From positions 8,866,001 through 8,930,000 of the forward strand of contig CM070579.1 of assembly GCA_036346355.1 (NCBI GenBank): a stretch of DNA of 64,000 nucleotides. The letters run 5' to 3'. This document shows positions 31,450 to 43,271 of this stretch, in pieces. The notes beneath the pieces were generated by a model. That model was not told the DNA's origin, did no database searches, and saw nothing but the letters and a program-made list of their open reading frames with translations. This stretch comes from Rhipidocladum racemiflorum. Its lineage: Eukaryota; Streptophyta; Magnoliopsida; Poales; Poaceae. A program made the translations under genes and the position numbers. How positions within the stretch are numbered: the stretch's first letter is position 1; every line of letters starts with the position of its first letter.

Positions 31450-33427
31450 CACGATTGATCGAGGAGGCTTTGGCTTTATGGTGTTTTACGGCACGGTTAC
31501 CGCATGTTTTCCACAATCCCACGCACGCGCGCGCGTTCGGCTGGACTGGCCGCGTACGGTTCTCTGTGCTGAGCTTTGATGATTGTTCGGTGAAGAAAGA
31601 ATGGTATCAATCACTAGTGGCAAGCTCGCTGGTAGGTGCTGATTGCGTGCCTTGGGCTAGCTTTAGCAAGGGAATAATCGGTGGTGCAGCTTAAAAGTGC
31701 ATTCTTTAAAGTTTGATGAGGTGCATGGTTAATTACCAATAATCTAAAGATGCAGATAGCGGTTTTTTTTTTGGGTTACCGGTTGGGAAAAAAAATACCA
31801 AGCCATCAGGATTTCTGGTTACCAAACCTATGCCAATACTTTTAAACAAATTTTGAATTCTAATTTGGTTACCGGCCGAGATCTCGGTAAAATTCTCGGA
31901 AATCTCGGCCAAATATTTTTTAATTGAAAAATATCCAAAACATTTTGACCGGTTCAAAAATATATCAGATAGCAAAGAGTATATGGTCAAATTTCGAGAA
32001 TCTGCAAAATGAGTACTCCGCTGAAAATGTAGCAGGTAGACTTAGGGGTTGCTCGCCACATTTGTATTTTGGCATAGTGGCCACATACTACACCATGGCC
32101 ACATACTACACTTTTGTGATGCCCAATGGACTAGGTTAGACCGGTCACAAGCGAAGAAATTTATGTGTGCCTTGTGGTCAGGTTCAGCTTATCGACGATA
32201 ATAGCTCGATTATCGCGGTTATCGATATTACCGAGCTAGCATGAAATCAAAAACCACTCGGTAAATCAGTCCAATTTAAAATTTTCAAAAAAAATTTATG
32301 CTTTGTAAACCGATCGAAAGTTGGTGAATATCGAGCGATTATCGATGAAAATCGCTCAAAAAATGACCGTCAGAGAAGTTCACCTGGTTGGTCGATTATG
32401 GCTAAATATCGATCGATAATTGGTGAAAATCGATTTTTTGAATGTTTTTCTTCAAAAAGTTTAATTTTGAAATCTTTTGATTTTTGACGTTTTTCGATTG
32501 ATTATCGACGAAAATCAGTACCGGCTGGGCGATTTTCAAGATCAAATCAATAATGTAAACCATGTTTGTGGCAGCACAGCAAACCCTAACCTAGAGACTA
32601 GCGTTTGGTGGAGAAAACTGGATGTCCAAAACACAAGACCTACATTTCCATTTTGCTTGGGAGTGACTGAAATTTGCTTGCATTTGAATTGTCCCTTGTA
32701 GGCCATCTGATTTAACTTTTCTTGAATTCTCGCCCGAGTTTAATCTTCAGCGCCTATTTGGCCAACAGATTGCCCCTGAGAACAGTAATGCATGCTCATC
32801 ATGATCTACAAGCTTTGTTCTTTGATGAACCCCTCTACTTTTTTTTATGCGCTTTTATAAAATATTCACTGGTGTATGTGGTGATAGGACAAAATATTGC
32901 GGTATTATGGAAAAGGATGAGAGTTGTTTAAGAAAAGTTCTGGTACTAGTCCAACCGAAGCCTCTAAACTCCAAGATTCTTTTTTTTTTTTAAGATGCAG
33001 AAAATCCATTGATTAATGAAGAATCAGATTTCTTTTGGTAGGCTTTCAGAAGCATTCGTGGACCAGCAAATTGCTGCGCAAAGTGTCAGTTATTTATATG
33101 ATGGCAGGGTATAATGGGCTGTCTAGCTAGCTAGACTATATCACCAGAATGATAAACACATGCGGTATTGCAGCAGTAATTTACTTATTTTTCACTGTAA
33201 AGATAGGTATTTATCCTTGTTCCCTCATCGGGAGAAGCTTATGGTGGTAAATGTGAGGACCTGTAATGTAAAATGATGTAGACAAAAAAGTTACCGTGGC
33301 AGTTGAGATTTCAGAAAAATGAGGTGAATATTGTACTTGAGATTTACCCACTTCTTTTAGCTAGGGTGGTTTCCCTGAGTAATTCGTCAACATACGTCAA
33401 CATACGGTAAGGAGCAAGAAATGACTC
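31450..33427. other. Intergenic, no gene recognised
   Basis: Between 31760 and 32530 motifs such as GGTTACCGGCCGAGATCTCG and repeats of CGATTATCGA(C/T)GAAAATC give a patchy repeat field of unknown origin. A run of T near 32980 and CTAGCTAGCTAG near 33121 are simple sequence. Gene-like frames are absent. Confidence 0.4.
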
Positions 33428-33432
33428 AAAAC

Positions 33433-33643
33433 TGTTGGGAAACCATCTAGTCCATGAGGCTCAATATGATCCTTTGTCGAAATCCTAGAATAGACTATAA
33501 ATAAGAGACAGGGGTCCCCTCTATTATACATGCAATCAGAAATAAAGACCCCATTCCCTCCTCCATCATGTGTCTCTCTCTCTGTTCTCCACTTTAGATC
33601 TGTTCGGAAATCCTGGACTACTCGGTAACGAGGTTTCTTAACA
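33433..33643 (+). repeat. 5' LTR of the Copia element
   Basis: 211 bp, TGTTGGG to TTAACA. It contains CTATAAATAAG (likely TATA box, about 33495-33507) and AATAAAGACC (likely poly(A) signal). The sequence just after it, CGTTATCAGCGTG, is where a primer site belongs, but I could not assign the tRNA. Confidence 0.88.
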
Positions 33644-34174
33644 CGTTATCAGCGTGAAGCTCTACCGGCGAACAGATTGAAAAGTGAGAAAATGTGAGAT
33701 TCGAGGGATTGAATCTAATCGCTCGTTCTATACATGCATCTAATCTATGTGGCACGAAGCTACGAGTACGCAATAATTTTTATAAAACCGTACACGAAGC
33801 TACTGTTCATAATGCTACAATACATAGTGCTAGTCTATCGTATAGGCCCTCTGGCCGAAACTACGAAGCGTCGCCATCGACCAAGAAACGGCGTCGACCA
33901 CGAAGCGCCGCCTCGGGTCCCGTGCATGCAGCACCATCGTCGCCTAGCGTTCGTAGCGCTGGTCGATGCCGCACCGACCCCAGTCGCCGGATGTCGGATT
34001 GGACGCCCCAAAGCACGAAGCTAATGCACGGCGCCCGCATCACCGACGTCGAAGCAGGGCGCCGCCCGGCCTGGCTCGAAGCCGCGGCGACCGGTCGGTC
34101 CCTCCGCGCAACCTCGAAGCACGCACCGCCTCCCGCACCGGTCGCCGTCGGCTCGAAGACCGTGCGTGCGCGCC
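33644..34174 (+). other. Copia leader, left part
   Basis: Becomes GC-rich from about 33850, with CGAAGC/CGTCG-rich repeats. Frames of 78 to 161 codons occur on both strands but none resembles a known protein. It rejoins 48937 once the nested element is removed. Confidence 0.5.
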
Positions 34175-37100
34175 TGTAACATCCCACCATTTTCAAAATT
34201 AGAAAAATAAAAAATTAAGATTTAAAAACAAAATTAAATAGAAATTTTAATTGAAATCAAGAATTTGATTTGAAATTTATTAACCTCACTTATTTTTCCT
34301 AAATCTCGATAAAGAATAACTTCAGTTTGGAAATTCTTTTTCAAAAGAACAAATTATTAAGATGAAGATTCAAATATGATCTTAATTTTGAATAAACATA
34401 TTTTATGAATTTTAAAACCACTTATTGATTTTCCTTCTTTGAAAAGGGAATTGATAAAAAGATAAGAAGTAAAAGATAAAGAGGTAAAAGATAAAATGGT
34501 AAAATGGTAAAAGATGAAAGTTACCATGGTAAATTTTAGATAACCTTAGAATACCCTAGAAATTAACTTTGGCTGGTCAAAAGTAGGTGTGAAAACATTT
34601 TGCAAGTTGATAGGATAAATTAATTGGATAAGCTTATCCTTGACCAGCCCTTGCCAGAATTTTAGAGAAATTTCTACACCTTTCCAGCACCTATGGTTTT
34701 TACCATGTGATATCAGTTACCTTATCCTTGCCCACGAAAATTTACAAAAATAAATAACTAGTTTTACTATTTATTCCTATTTATTTACTCTCAATCTGAA
34801 AATCTGTAAAATGGAGTAAAAGAATTTTAATAAAATAATTAATAGGATTTTGACTTTGAAATTTTTATGGTATAACCTTGATATATATCCGTACCTTAAT
34901 TAAAAGTTTCAAAAATTAATATACCAATTTAGATCTTAAAATAAATAAAAAACTGAAACTAGATTTCTGTGCAGACCGTGTTGTCAGAATTTTAATAAAA
35001 TATTGGTAGCGAATTTGTGTCATAAAATTTAGCTACGTGTAGATAACCCATCCAGGATCTCTAGATAAAAATATAGAAAATTTATGAAGTGTGTAGATCC
35101 TTCGTTTAATTGCCCTAAGCCGGCTGTCAGGAGGAAACAGAAGCTTGTAGAATTCTTTTGTCACTCTCCTCTCACCTACACGTGGGCCCATGCCTTCAAT
35201 ACACGAACCGACCAGCTCTTTAGCCCCAGCCAACCGCCAGGTGGACCCATCACTGACCTTTGGCCCACATGTCATCCCCTTATCCTTCCCTTTTCTTCTC
35301 CAATCTTCCTCTCTGCCCTTTCCCTTTTTCCCTTCTCTCGGCAAAGGACAGAAACAAGCCACCAATTGCATCTACCATTCCCATCCTGTGATCACCAACT
35401 TGGTCACTTCATTTAAATGATGTCAGACCACTTCTCTAGTTCTCTCCCCTTCTTTTTCCTTGATTTCAGATCAATCCTTCCCTCTCTTACCTCTACTAGC
35501 TTCTTTTCCTTGTTTCTTCTCAACAGAACCAGAGCTCTCACTTTATCTTTTCCTTATCTGATTTCGTTGCCATGGCAGAAAACTGAATGTCCACTTAATG
35601 CTCTCCTGCAAACTCCATTCAGTCAGTTCTATTTATTCCTTCTCTGACCAACCTACTAAGCCAGTGAAATGCTCAATGTCATGTTGCCGGACAGAAGAAA
35701 CTAAATTTATATTTCTCCTGCACCTGTTAACCCACTTACCAGGGTGTCCCTCTTGCTCCTCTTCTCTTCTTTCTCACGGCAGAACCTTACTCATGAATAA
35801 ATATTACACCTTCTTCACCCAGCCGCCTTAGTCTGTCCAGATAAATCCCGCCGCAACTCTGAACCATGTCTAAACCCTGTGGACTGCCATAGCATTTAGT
35901 GCTCATCAGTTTTGTTGCCACGGAGAAATTTCTCACGCCACATCCAATGACCAGCTGAGCCCCTTCCAGCTTCTTCCCTTCTGGTGTTTTGACCTCGCCA
36001 CAGTAGCGCATGCGTCCATCGAGTTAGGTTGCGGCGCCGTCATTCCTTGCTGTGTCCAAACACTGGAGCAACCGCCTTGGTGTCCCTTAAATCCACCAGC
36101 CATACTCACTTGAACCCACTGATCAAACTCCACCCAGAGGTAGCGTTGTCTCCTCTCTGCTTCTTTTCCAACCCCAACTGCGAATTCCTCCGTCGGTTCA
36201 CCGAGTTGCCACCGCCGCCGCCTTAGGTCGCCACTCTGGCCATCTTCGGTCCCGGCCGCCACTTCCTTTGGACTTCCTCGATGCCCTCCAACTCTCCGGA
36301 CTGTTACCGTAGCTCTCGGTGCTGCTTCGCCGCCGGTCGCGCATGCCCGAGTCGCCGCTGTGAAGCACCCTGTGCGCGCCTCAGTTCTTCGGCCTCCCCT
36401 GTTCTCTCCTCTGTCGCAAGGTTCCAGCAGAAGGTAAAAAAAATTGCAGCTCTTGTAGTAGTCTCAGTTACCCTGGCAGGTGGAGCCGGATTAAGAAATG
36501 TAAAAACTAGAGTGAGTATACATGTTTAGCTAAATCCTTAACTACAAGCATTATGAGTTGATTTGTACATTAAATTAAGAAGGCCCCAAATGAAGCAATG
36601 CTTATTTCATATACCAGTATGCATAGAGAAGCCTTATTCAAAGTTGGTAAATTTCGTATGCTGTTAGTCTTTAATCAGTAGATCAAATTACGACAATGCA
36701 AGACTGAAGCAATTTTAGGACCATAATATACCTAATAAAGCCGAAATGATGTAAATTTACTTCAGTTAACACTAAACTTAGGACTTTGGTACTAAATACA
36801 TGTAACTAGTATATAACTGTATAGTGCAAGTATATGCAAATATAAAATATAAAGTGTATTTGTAAATAAATGTTAATACATGGAAAATTAATTCGTATAG
36901 ACTTTAGTGACACTTAAGCCTTTTCAGTAGCATTTAGAATAACTCGTCTAAATGCAAATTTTAGGAAGAATGACCCAGAAGCACTCTTTAATATATAGAC
37001 TACCATATTCTAGAAAAACATCTTATTTATAACTTGCTTTCCATCTAAATCCAGCTACTACAAAACCCTTAAGTGTTAATCGTTTGCTTCACTTTCCTGT

Positions 37101-39825
37101 CGATTTTGAATAATGTAAACTTTATAAAGCCACATAAGCTTTTTCAACGATGAATATGATGCCTCGTCTAAATCTTAAAACCCAAAGAATTAGCTTAGTA
37201 GTGCCCTCCAAAACATAGACTACCCTACTATGAAAAGATAATCTCATTTCATCATGTAATGTATATAAATCTTGTTGTCTCAATAAGCTTAAGCGTTAAC
37301 ATTACTTAATTGCATATAATGAATGAACGAACTTTGAGAAATCAATGACTATGAAATTTGTATCACCATAACCTTCTCAAATATCATGAAAATGAGGCTA
37401 TTAGCCTAAATCAATAAGTCTAGCCCGTAAAACTGATTCTGTGTGAAAGGTAAAGGACTATTCATTCGTAATCTATTGTGATCATTTAAGCCTATTCGGT
37501 GGCAGTAAAACATCTCGTCTAAATACAAATTTTGTGAAGAATAGTCTAGAAATGGTCTTTACGATATGATTTCCAATAATATAGAAAAACATTCTTATTT
37601 CATCTTGCTTAGGATCTAAATCCTAATAGAGCAAAACCCATTCATAACAAGAAAGGTATATTATGAATAGTAGAGTTTAAGAAACTTGTAACCAATGTAT
37701 ACTTCTATTAATCCAAACAAGTTTTGTTTCTTTGATTCAAAATTTAACATATTTAACTTTACAACCTTAGCTTCTTGAATTCGTAAAATAAAATAAAGAA
37801 ATTCATAAAGAATAGATGTTGCGTGTTGTTCGACCCGTCTGAATTAATAACAAAAGAATGCAACGTAAGATATTGCCTACGAGTACGCGGGATCACAAAC
37901 TCACAATCATGCTTGTTTTGTGTAATGATTGTTATTTGAATTTCCCTCTGATTTCCTTTTGCCCTTATTGAAAGTGTTATTTGCTTTTTGTTATTCTTTT
38001 TCGTTATACGACGTGTAGAATCAAGCGTCTCGGACTTCGTCGTCAACAATCTCAAGATGACGTCTTCAACTCGTCGCTAAAGACAACAAGTAGCAAGGCA
38101 AGCACCCCCTTGATCATATTGATCCTAATTTTTCATAATTAACTAAAATGTTGATTAAAACTTGCTTGCATATGCTATGTTCCATAAAATTGTATTTGGG
38201 TACTGGTAGAAATACCTTATCATTGATAAACTTCCTCAATTAATATTGATATGTGAACCTTGATAACCCTAGCTCGTGGATAGACACTTGATGTCAAAAT
38301 GGGTATATTCGATTATTACATGCATATGCTTAGCCATGCTTTAGACTGGGAACACGGACAGATGGTTATACTGTTCATGAAGAACTTAAATTGTAGACAT
38401 GATGAACTCTGTTCATGGACATGTTGGAATATTGTGATTATTGAAACTTTCTTTTACGAAAACAAAACTATGATTTTGATGCGGGTGATTATTGGCAATA
38501 GCCGGAAGTGCAATTAATGATGCACGTAGATAGGGGAGATCTATCGCCTGCGGTCGTATAAGAACCGAGTGATGTGTTGTTTTCAGGCCAAGATAACCGT
38601 ACATCCACAAATCCGGAGTGGGACAGTCTTAACTTATTAAATTATTTGGGGATTAGCTTTGCACATTGGTAGGCGGTTGTAGCACGGGCATTCGAGATAG
38701 GTTTGCTCGAGGAGGTGTCATCACCGAGGTGTTGGCATCTGCCGTTGTAACGATGTACGCCTGGCTATGAATTGGGGCTGTTGTTGTACCATTTGAGCCG
38801 CGGGCTCCTGAATACTATTGCTTCACTGTTTGTTTGCTTCCATCATAGTCAGGAGTAACGTCATTGGGCTAGTGCAAAGTTAAGGTCCAAGTAACGAACA
38901 GTTTCGTAATGAACTCTCTGGCGGCACACCAAAGGAAGTGTGTCTAATACATGTTGCCACAAAGGGAGGACATTTCTTGTGGGTAAAGCTGTACAAACTC
39001 TGCAGAGTCTAAACCTAATCGATTAGCCGCGCTCTCGGTCATGAGCACTTGGTAAAGTCATCATATAGCTAGACATTTTCTATACTTTTATAAAACTGGA
39101 CAAGATAATTTGAAATTGGTGAGCTTACCCTTACAGATGATTCAATACTTGACATTTCGTTGGCAAGGTTGAATTCAATTACAGCCTTGTGCTTGGCAAA
39201 ACTAATTGATTACATTTATGATGGGAATGGACATTTTATTATTTTACTCACGAAGGGATGTGAGTCTCTTAATTCCGTATATGTTATTATTACATATTAC
39301 TTTTGTATTTACATACTTGTTATTTCATTTCCTTTTCAAGTTTCGCTTTCACTCTATTATCCAGTATTTACAATTCAAAATTTCGCTTTATGAAAAACAA
39401 CCGTAGAAACCCACTTTCTATTCAGCCTGCATATATTTCAGGTTTTGCAAACACTACAAGTCTTCTTGATGCATAGCGTACTCACCCTTGCTATTACTGT
39501 TGTTTTTAGACAGGAACATCGACAGTTACTCTAACGCAGGATTGCGGGATTATTAACGACGGTTCTTTCTAAGGCTTTACCTTGTCAGTTGCCTGTGGAT
39601 TATGTGGCAAACTACAAGACATCTGATTCTTTTGTTAGGATTAGTTGACCTTCTCGGTCATATTGTATCAATACTTCCGTTGTAATAAAATATGAAACTT
39701 TTGTATGGTTGTGATTCCAAATTGTGTTTTGTGCGTGCCAGCCACTGATCATGGGAATGGTACAGTATGCACATTAGAACCTTACTTTTATGTTTGCACT
39801 GTAGCATAAAAGTGAGGGTCTTACA
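34175..39825 (+). repeat. 5' giant LTR, 5651 bp
   Basis: TG...CA termini. The first 1.3 kb is A/T-rich, 35.1-36.5 kb is CT-rich with leader-like sequence, about 36.9-37.64 kb holds three degenerate units of a roughly 180-bp repeat, and 38.1-39.8 kb is mixed. Open frames on both strands (for example 35033-35371 and 35933-36262) recur in the 3' LTR and show no protein family. They are LTR sequence. Confidence 0.92.
36890..37640 (+). repeat. Degenerate 180-bp-type repeats in the 5' giant LTR
   Basis: Units near 36908, 37135 and 37490 share (C)TTAAGCC followed by TTTTC(A/G)GTAGC, then CTCGTCTAAAT, later TAGACTACCATATTCTAGAA and CATCTTATTT-like blocks. Part matches the tandem repeat inside the MULE at 2820-3255. 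The copy in the 3' LTR is at about 46000-46740. Confidence 0.6.
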
Positions 39826-39828
39826 GTT

Positions 39829-39844
39829 TGGTATCAGAGCCATG
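39829..39844 (+). other. Primer binding site, initiator methionine tRNA type
   Basis: TGGTATCAGAGCCATG, complementary to the 3' end of plant initiator tRNA-Met, begins 4 bases after the 5' LTR. Its position and match set the orientation and the LTR end. Confidence 0.9.
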
Positions 39845-40266
39845 CTGACTGCAGGATAAACCTTACTTAGAATGGTCGTTAGATAAAATTTTAAAATTTA
39901 AAATAGACAATTCTATATTTAGGAATGAAAGATTGCTATATCTATTATTAATCTTCTCTTGTCTCATATTATCTGTTATCAATTATTTCCTCTCCAATTG
40001 GAATCTCTAAATATTCTTTCCTTCCATAGGAAATTACATTTCCTATCTCTATATACTTTTTCTCTCCTATAGCATTTTCTTTCCTCACCTCTACATTATT
40101 CTCATTCTTTCTATAAGGATTCTTCCCTTCATCTAACTTCATGTTAAATGCTGCTAATAAATCCTTTTGAAAATAATTTAACGGTCTCTGTTAAACTGCT
40201 AAAACATATAGTGCATCGCTGCCACTAGCTTTAGAATGTTAGTATTATATCGCTATTCTCCTCTCT

Positions 40267-40431
40267 ATGCAACCAAGGAAGACTACTGCATCCACGCCAA
40301 CCACCTCAGAAAGGCAAATGCAACACTCCGTCAACTTCTTCCATGTCGTGGAAGCTTTGGACCATCGTCCCCAACAAGTGGTGCAAGAGTTCGAAGAAAC
40401 TCGTCGCCAAGAGACCTATATTAAGATGTAG
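40267..40431 (+). CDS. 54-codon ORF at the start of the LARD internal region
   Basis: The frame opens MQPRKTTASTPTTSERQMQH and is rich in Gln and basic residues, with a stop at 40429. Its position, about 440 bases after the primer site, is where gag would begin. It could be a gag remnant. No family recognised. Confidence 0.3.
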   Translation: MQPRKTTASTPTTSERQMQHSVNFFHVVEALDHRPQQVVQEFEETRRQETYIKM

Positions 40432-41835
40432 TATCATTTAGGCTATGAATAGCTTTGCTGATATGGCAAAACTCTCATAAAAAGATCACGTGGGATTAAG
40501 CTAATAGGAAAAAAAAACTAGCATTTCCAAGCATTGTAGTTTAAGGGCGCGTTCTTTTTGTTGATGGAGATTTGTTGAAATCTTTTTGTGTTGCTCCTCG
40601 GGATGCACTCGTGAATGTTTGGCATAAAGTTGAAAACTTCACGATGTCGCAACCCTTAAATTGATAAGAAGTTGTGATTAAGAAATTTTGAATGGAATGT
40701 TATCTTGTACTAAATAAAAGATAGTCCCAGAATTAAATTATTCTTTATAGCTATCTTTTTCTTCTAATATGTAAGAATCATAACCAAATAAACTATTGTC
40801 TAAAAGTAATATGACACTTTTAATCAGAAGATAGATTGGAATTTAAAACCTTCCCATATAACTTACCTCTTTCTTCTGTAAGACTTCTCACCTGTATATT
40901 ACCCTAGTTACTAATCTTCCCTGATCCTTTAGACAAACACAATATCTAGCAAGAAGCATTGTGACCTCCATAATCATACCTTAGCCAAGGAAGTGTGCCA
41001 GAAACTATTTTCCTGCATATGCAAACTCCACCACATATATATAATGCCCTTCTTTATTCCCATGATATTCACACTAGACAACAAAAACCTTGATAGAACA
41101 TACCTACAAAAGAATTATTACTACAACCTTCATCACCACCCCAGTTATGATTGAGCCTACACTACCTACAAATAAATCAGGTTTAAGACTTTGCTATACT
41201 AGCAATCACAAAGAATACCTAAGTCACTTTAGGTCGGTCACTATCCAATTACCTCTACAAGTAACAATTGACCATTCCTTTGCACGTGAAAAGTGTCCAC
41301 CTTATCACCTTACTTTGGAAGGGAACCACAATGTGAAGTCACCTCATATAGGACTAGATGTTATTTGGTCACATAAAAGTGTTTGAAAATAGAATAATGA
41401 TTGGAAACATAAGTATTTCTTTGTGTGTTAAATTTCGAATATGATCTCTTGTATTGATATTCATTATGATGAAATTTTGTGTAAGGATTGCTCTCTCAAA
41501 TATTAAACCTTTGTGTTGAAAATTCACGATGGGACAATCTTAAGAAAATAATACTAATTATGTGAATTAAACTCTTGATGAATGGAAAGTAGGCCCAAAT
41601 TAAAAACATATCTTATAACTACCTCATCCCTTCTAAATTGTAGAAATTTTATTTAATAAAATTTTTAGGGAACGAAATGTTGCCTTGTAACCCGATAGAT
41701 CTTATCTAAACAGTCTTATTGTCATTACTGCAGAATGCCTATGATAAGATCCTTCAGTAAAATACCTGAAGAAGAAACCAGGCATAGTTTATAATTTCTC
41801 CTAAAACCACAAGAGACCAACCCAGAAAAAAATCT

Positions 41836-43059
41836 TTGCCAGTATCCCAAACCAGAATTCAAACACTCTCTATGATGGAACAAAATTATCAAAATTCCAC
41901 CCCTCTTAGTCAGCCGATGGGGCAGAACGCTGCCAATATGGACGTAGCTCATGCCAGAAAAAGAAAATATTCAGCTCAAAAAGCCACTCTTACATCTTAT
42001 TCAAAGCCTAAAAACTGCTCCTTGAAATGTTGCCAACCAAATCAAATTGAAGACCGCGCATGCATTCGCTGCGGAGAAATAGGTCATACCACTGATGAGC
42101 ATGCAATAAATTGTTCTAGTTGTGAAGGAAACCATTCTCCGGGAAAGTGTCCCATGAACAATATTACCTGTTACCTTTGTGAAAGTAAAGATCATTGCCC
42201 ATCTCAATGTCCTCTCGATCCAATAGTCACCACTGTAGTTCGACTTCAACAAGAAAATCTTCGAGCCTTAATTGCCCAAAAAATTTCATGTAGAAAAGAA
42301 ACTGCACAAGAAATGATGGAAGGAGAAAGGGAAAATCAGCATTCCTACTCTACCAGCCATCATCAAGAAAGTAGTAATTGGCAATCACCAACAGCCTGTT
42401 TCTTATGTGATAAAGAAGGCCACTGGGCAAGAAATTGCCCTAAGCAACGACAAGTTAAAACTCATAAGAGCAAAAGTATAGAACCCCCTCTTGTACCCAG
42501 TAAAGCATCACGGAAGGCACTTAAGTGTTTCATCTGTCGCAAAACAGATCATATTGCTCAGCAATGCCCCCAAGGAAACCAAACCTCTTCTAACACCATA
42601 GCCCTGCCAGAAATCACTTCAGTCAAAATAATAACCCCGAGAATAGGAAAAACAGAATCTGAAGCTATCTTCCCAAAGAAACATGGAACGAAGGGGCGTC
42701 TGAACGAAGATGTCAATTCTAATAAAAATTTTGTGCAAACTTATCCTCAATCTCAAACATCATTTATTTATCCCTCCAACAAAATCAATGGCCAGTTTCC
42801 TGATCCTCAAAATAAGGCAACTAATGTTACATGCTTCTGTTGTCGTGAACGTGGACACTATATCAGTAAGTGCCCAAAAAGGAAGCAAAACCCACCTCGT
42901 CCTCAACATTGTGAAGCTGTACCACTAGGACGACTTCAAAGACCTAAAGGTCAGCAAGTCCCTGGATCTGCATCTACTTCAGCTCAAGACATCAACCGTG
43001 GCATACCTAATAAAATGCCAGGTACATTCTTCGTAGATACAGTCTCTACCAGAACTTAG
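41836..43059 (+). CDS. Multi-zinc-knuckle protein of the giant-LTR element (407 aa)
   Basis: An uninterrupted 407-residue frame with a series of CCHC knuckles. Four have the exact CX2CX4HX4C spacing: CYLCESKDHCPSQC (about 112), CFLCDKEGHWARNC (about 193), CFICRKTDHIAQQC (about 232) and CFCCRERGHYISKC (about 333). Two variant clusters lie before them (CIRCGEIGHTTDE and CSSCEGNHSPGKC). The rest is polar, Gln/Ser/Lys-rich, without protease or polymerase motifs. Knuckles of this type bind single-stranded nucleic acid, as in Gag nucleocapsid or host CNBP-like proteins. It may package the element RNA in trans; this is inference. The open frame in an otherwise gene-poor element suggests it is kept by selection. 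Origin from gag or from a captured host gene cannot be decided here. Confidence 0.75.
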   Translation: MPVSQTRIQTLSMMEQNYQNSTPLSQPMGQNAANMDVAHARKRKYSAQKATLTSYSKPKNCSLKCCQPNQIEDRACIRCGEIGHTTDEHAINCSSCEGNHSPGKCPMNNITCYLCESKDHCPSQCPLDPIVTTVVRLQQENLRALIAQKISCRKETAQEMMEGERENQHSYSTSHHQESSNWQSPTACFLCDKEGHWARNCPKQRQVKTHKSKSIEPPLVPSKASRKALKCFICRKTDHIAQQCPQGNQTSSNTIALPEITSVKIITPRIGKTESEAIFPKKHGTKGRLNEDVNSNKNFVQTYPQSQTSFIYPSNKINGQFPDPQNKATNVTCFCCRERGHYISKCPKRKQNPPRPQHCEAVPLGRLQRPKGQQVPGSASTSAQDINRGIPNKMPGTFFVDTVSTRT

Positions 43060-43258
43060 TTTAAAAAATTTAAGCACCCTGTCTCTTTAAATTTATCTTG
43101 AATCCACCTTGCACCAATAATTGAATTTCATGATCATTCGTAAAATCTGAATTTATACTCGATAATCTATTCTTCCAGAATAATTGTACAAGTCACTTAA
43201 TTATCCAACTTCCACTCACCCTTTTAACCCTGCGAATCTCGGGGACGAGATTCCTGTT

Positions 43259-43271
43259 AAGGGGGGTAGTC
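43259..43271 (+). other. Polypurine tract before the 3' giant LTR
   Basis: AAGGGGGGTAGTC abuts the TG of the 3' LTR, in the usual place for plus-strand priming. Confidence 0.8.

Noticed and set aside
33694..34202. 161-aa and 111-aa frames on opposite strands
   Set aside because: They are products of GC-rich repetitive leader DNA and run across the Copia/LARD junction.
35033..36529. Several ORFs repeated exactly at 44130-45628
   Set aside because: The repetition is explained by the two giant LTRs; none has a protein family signature.
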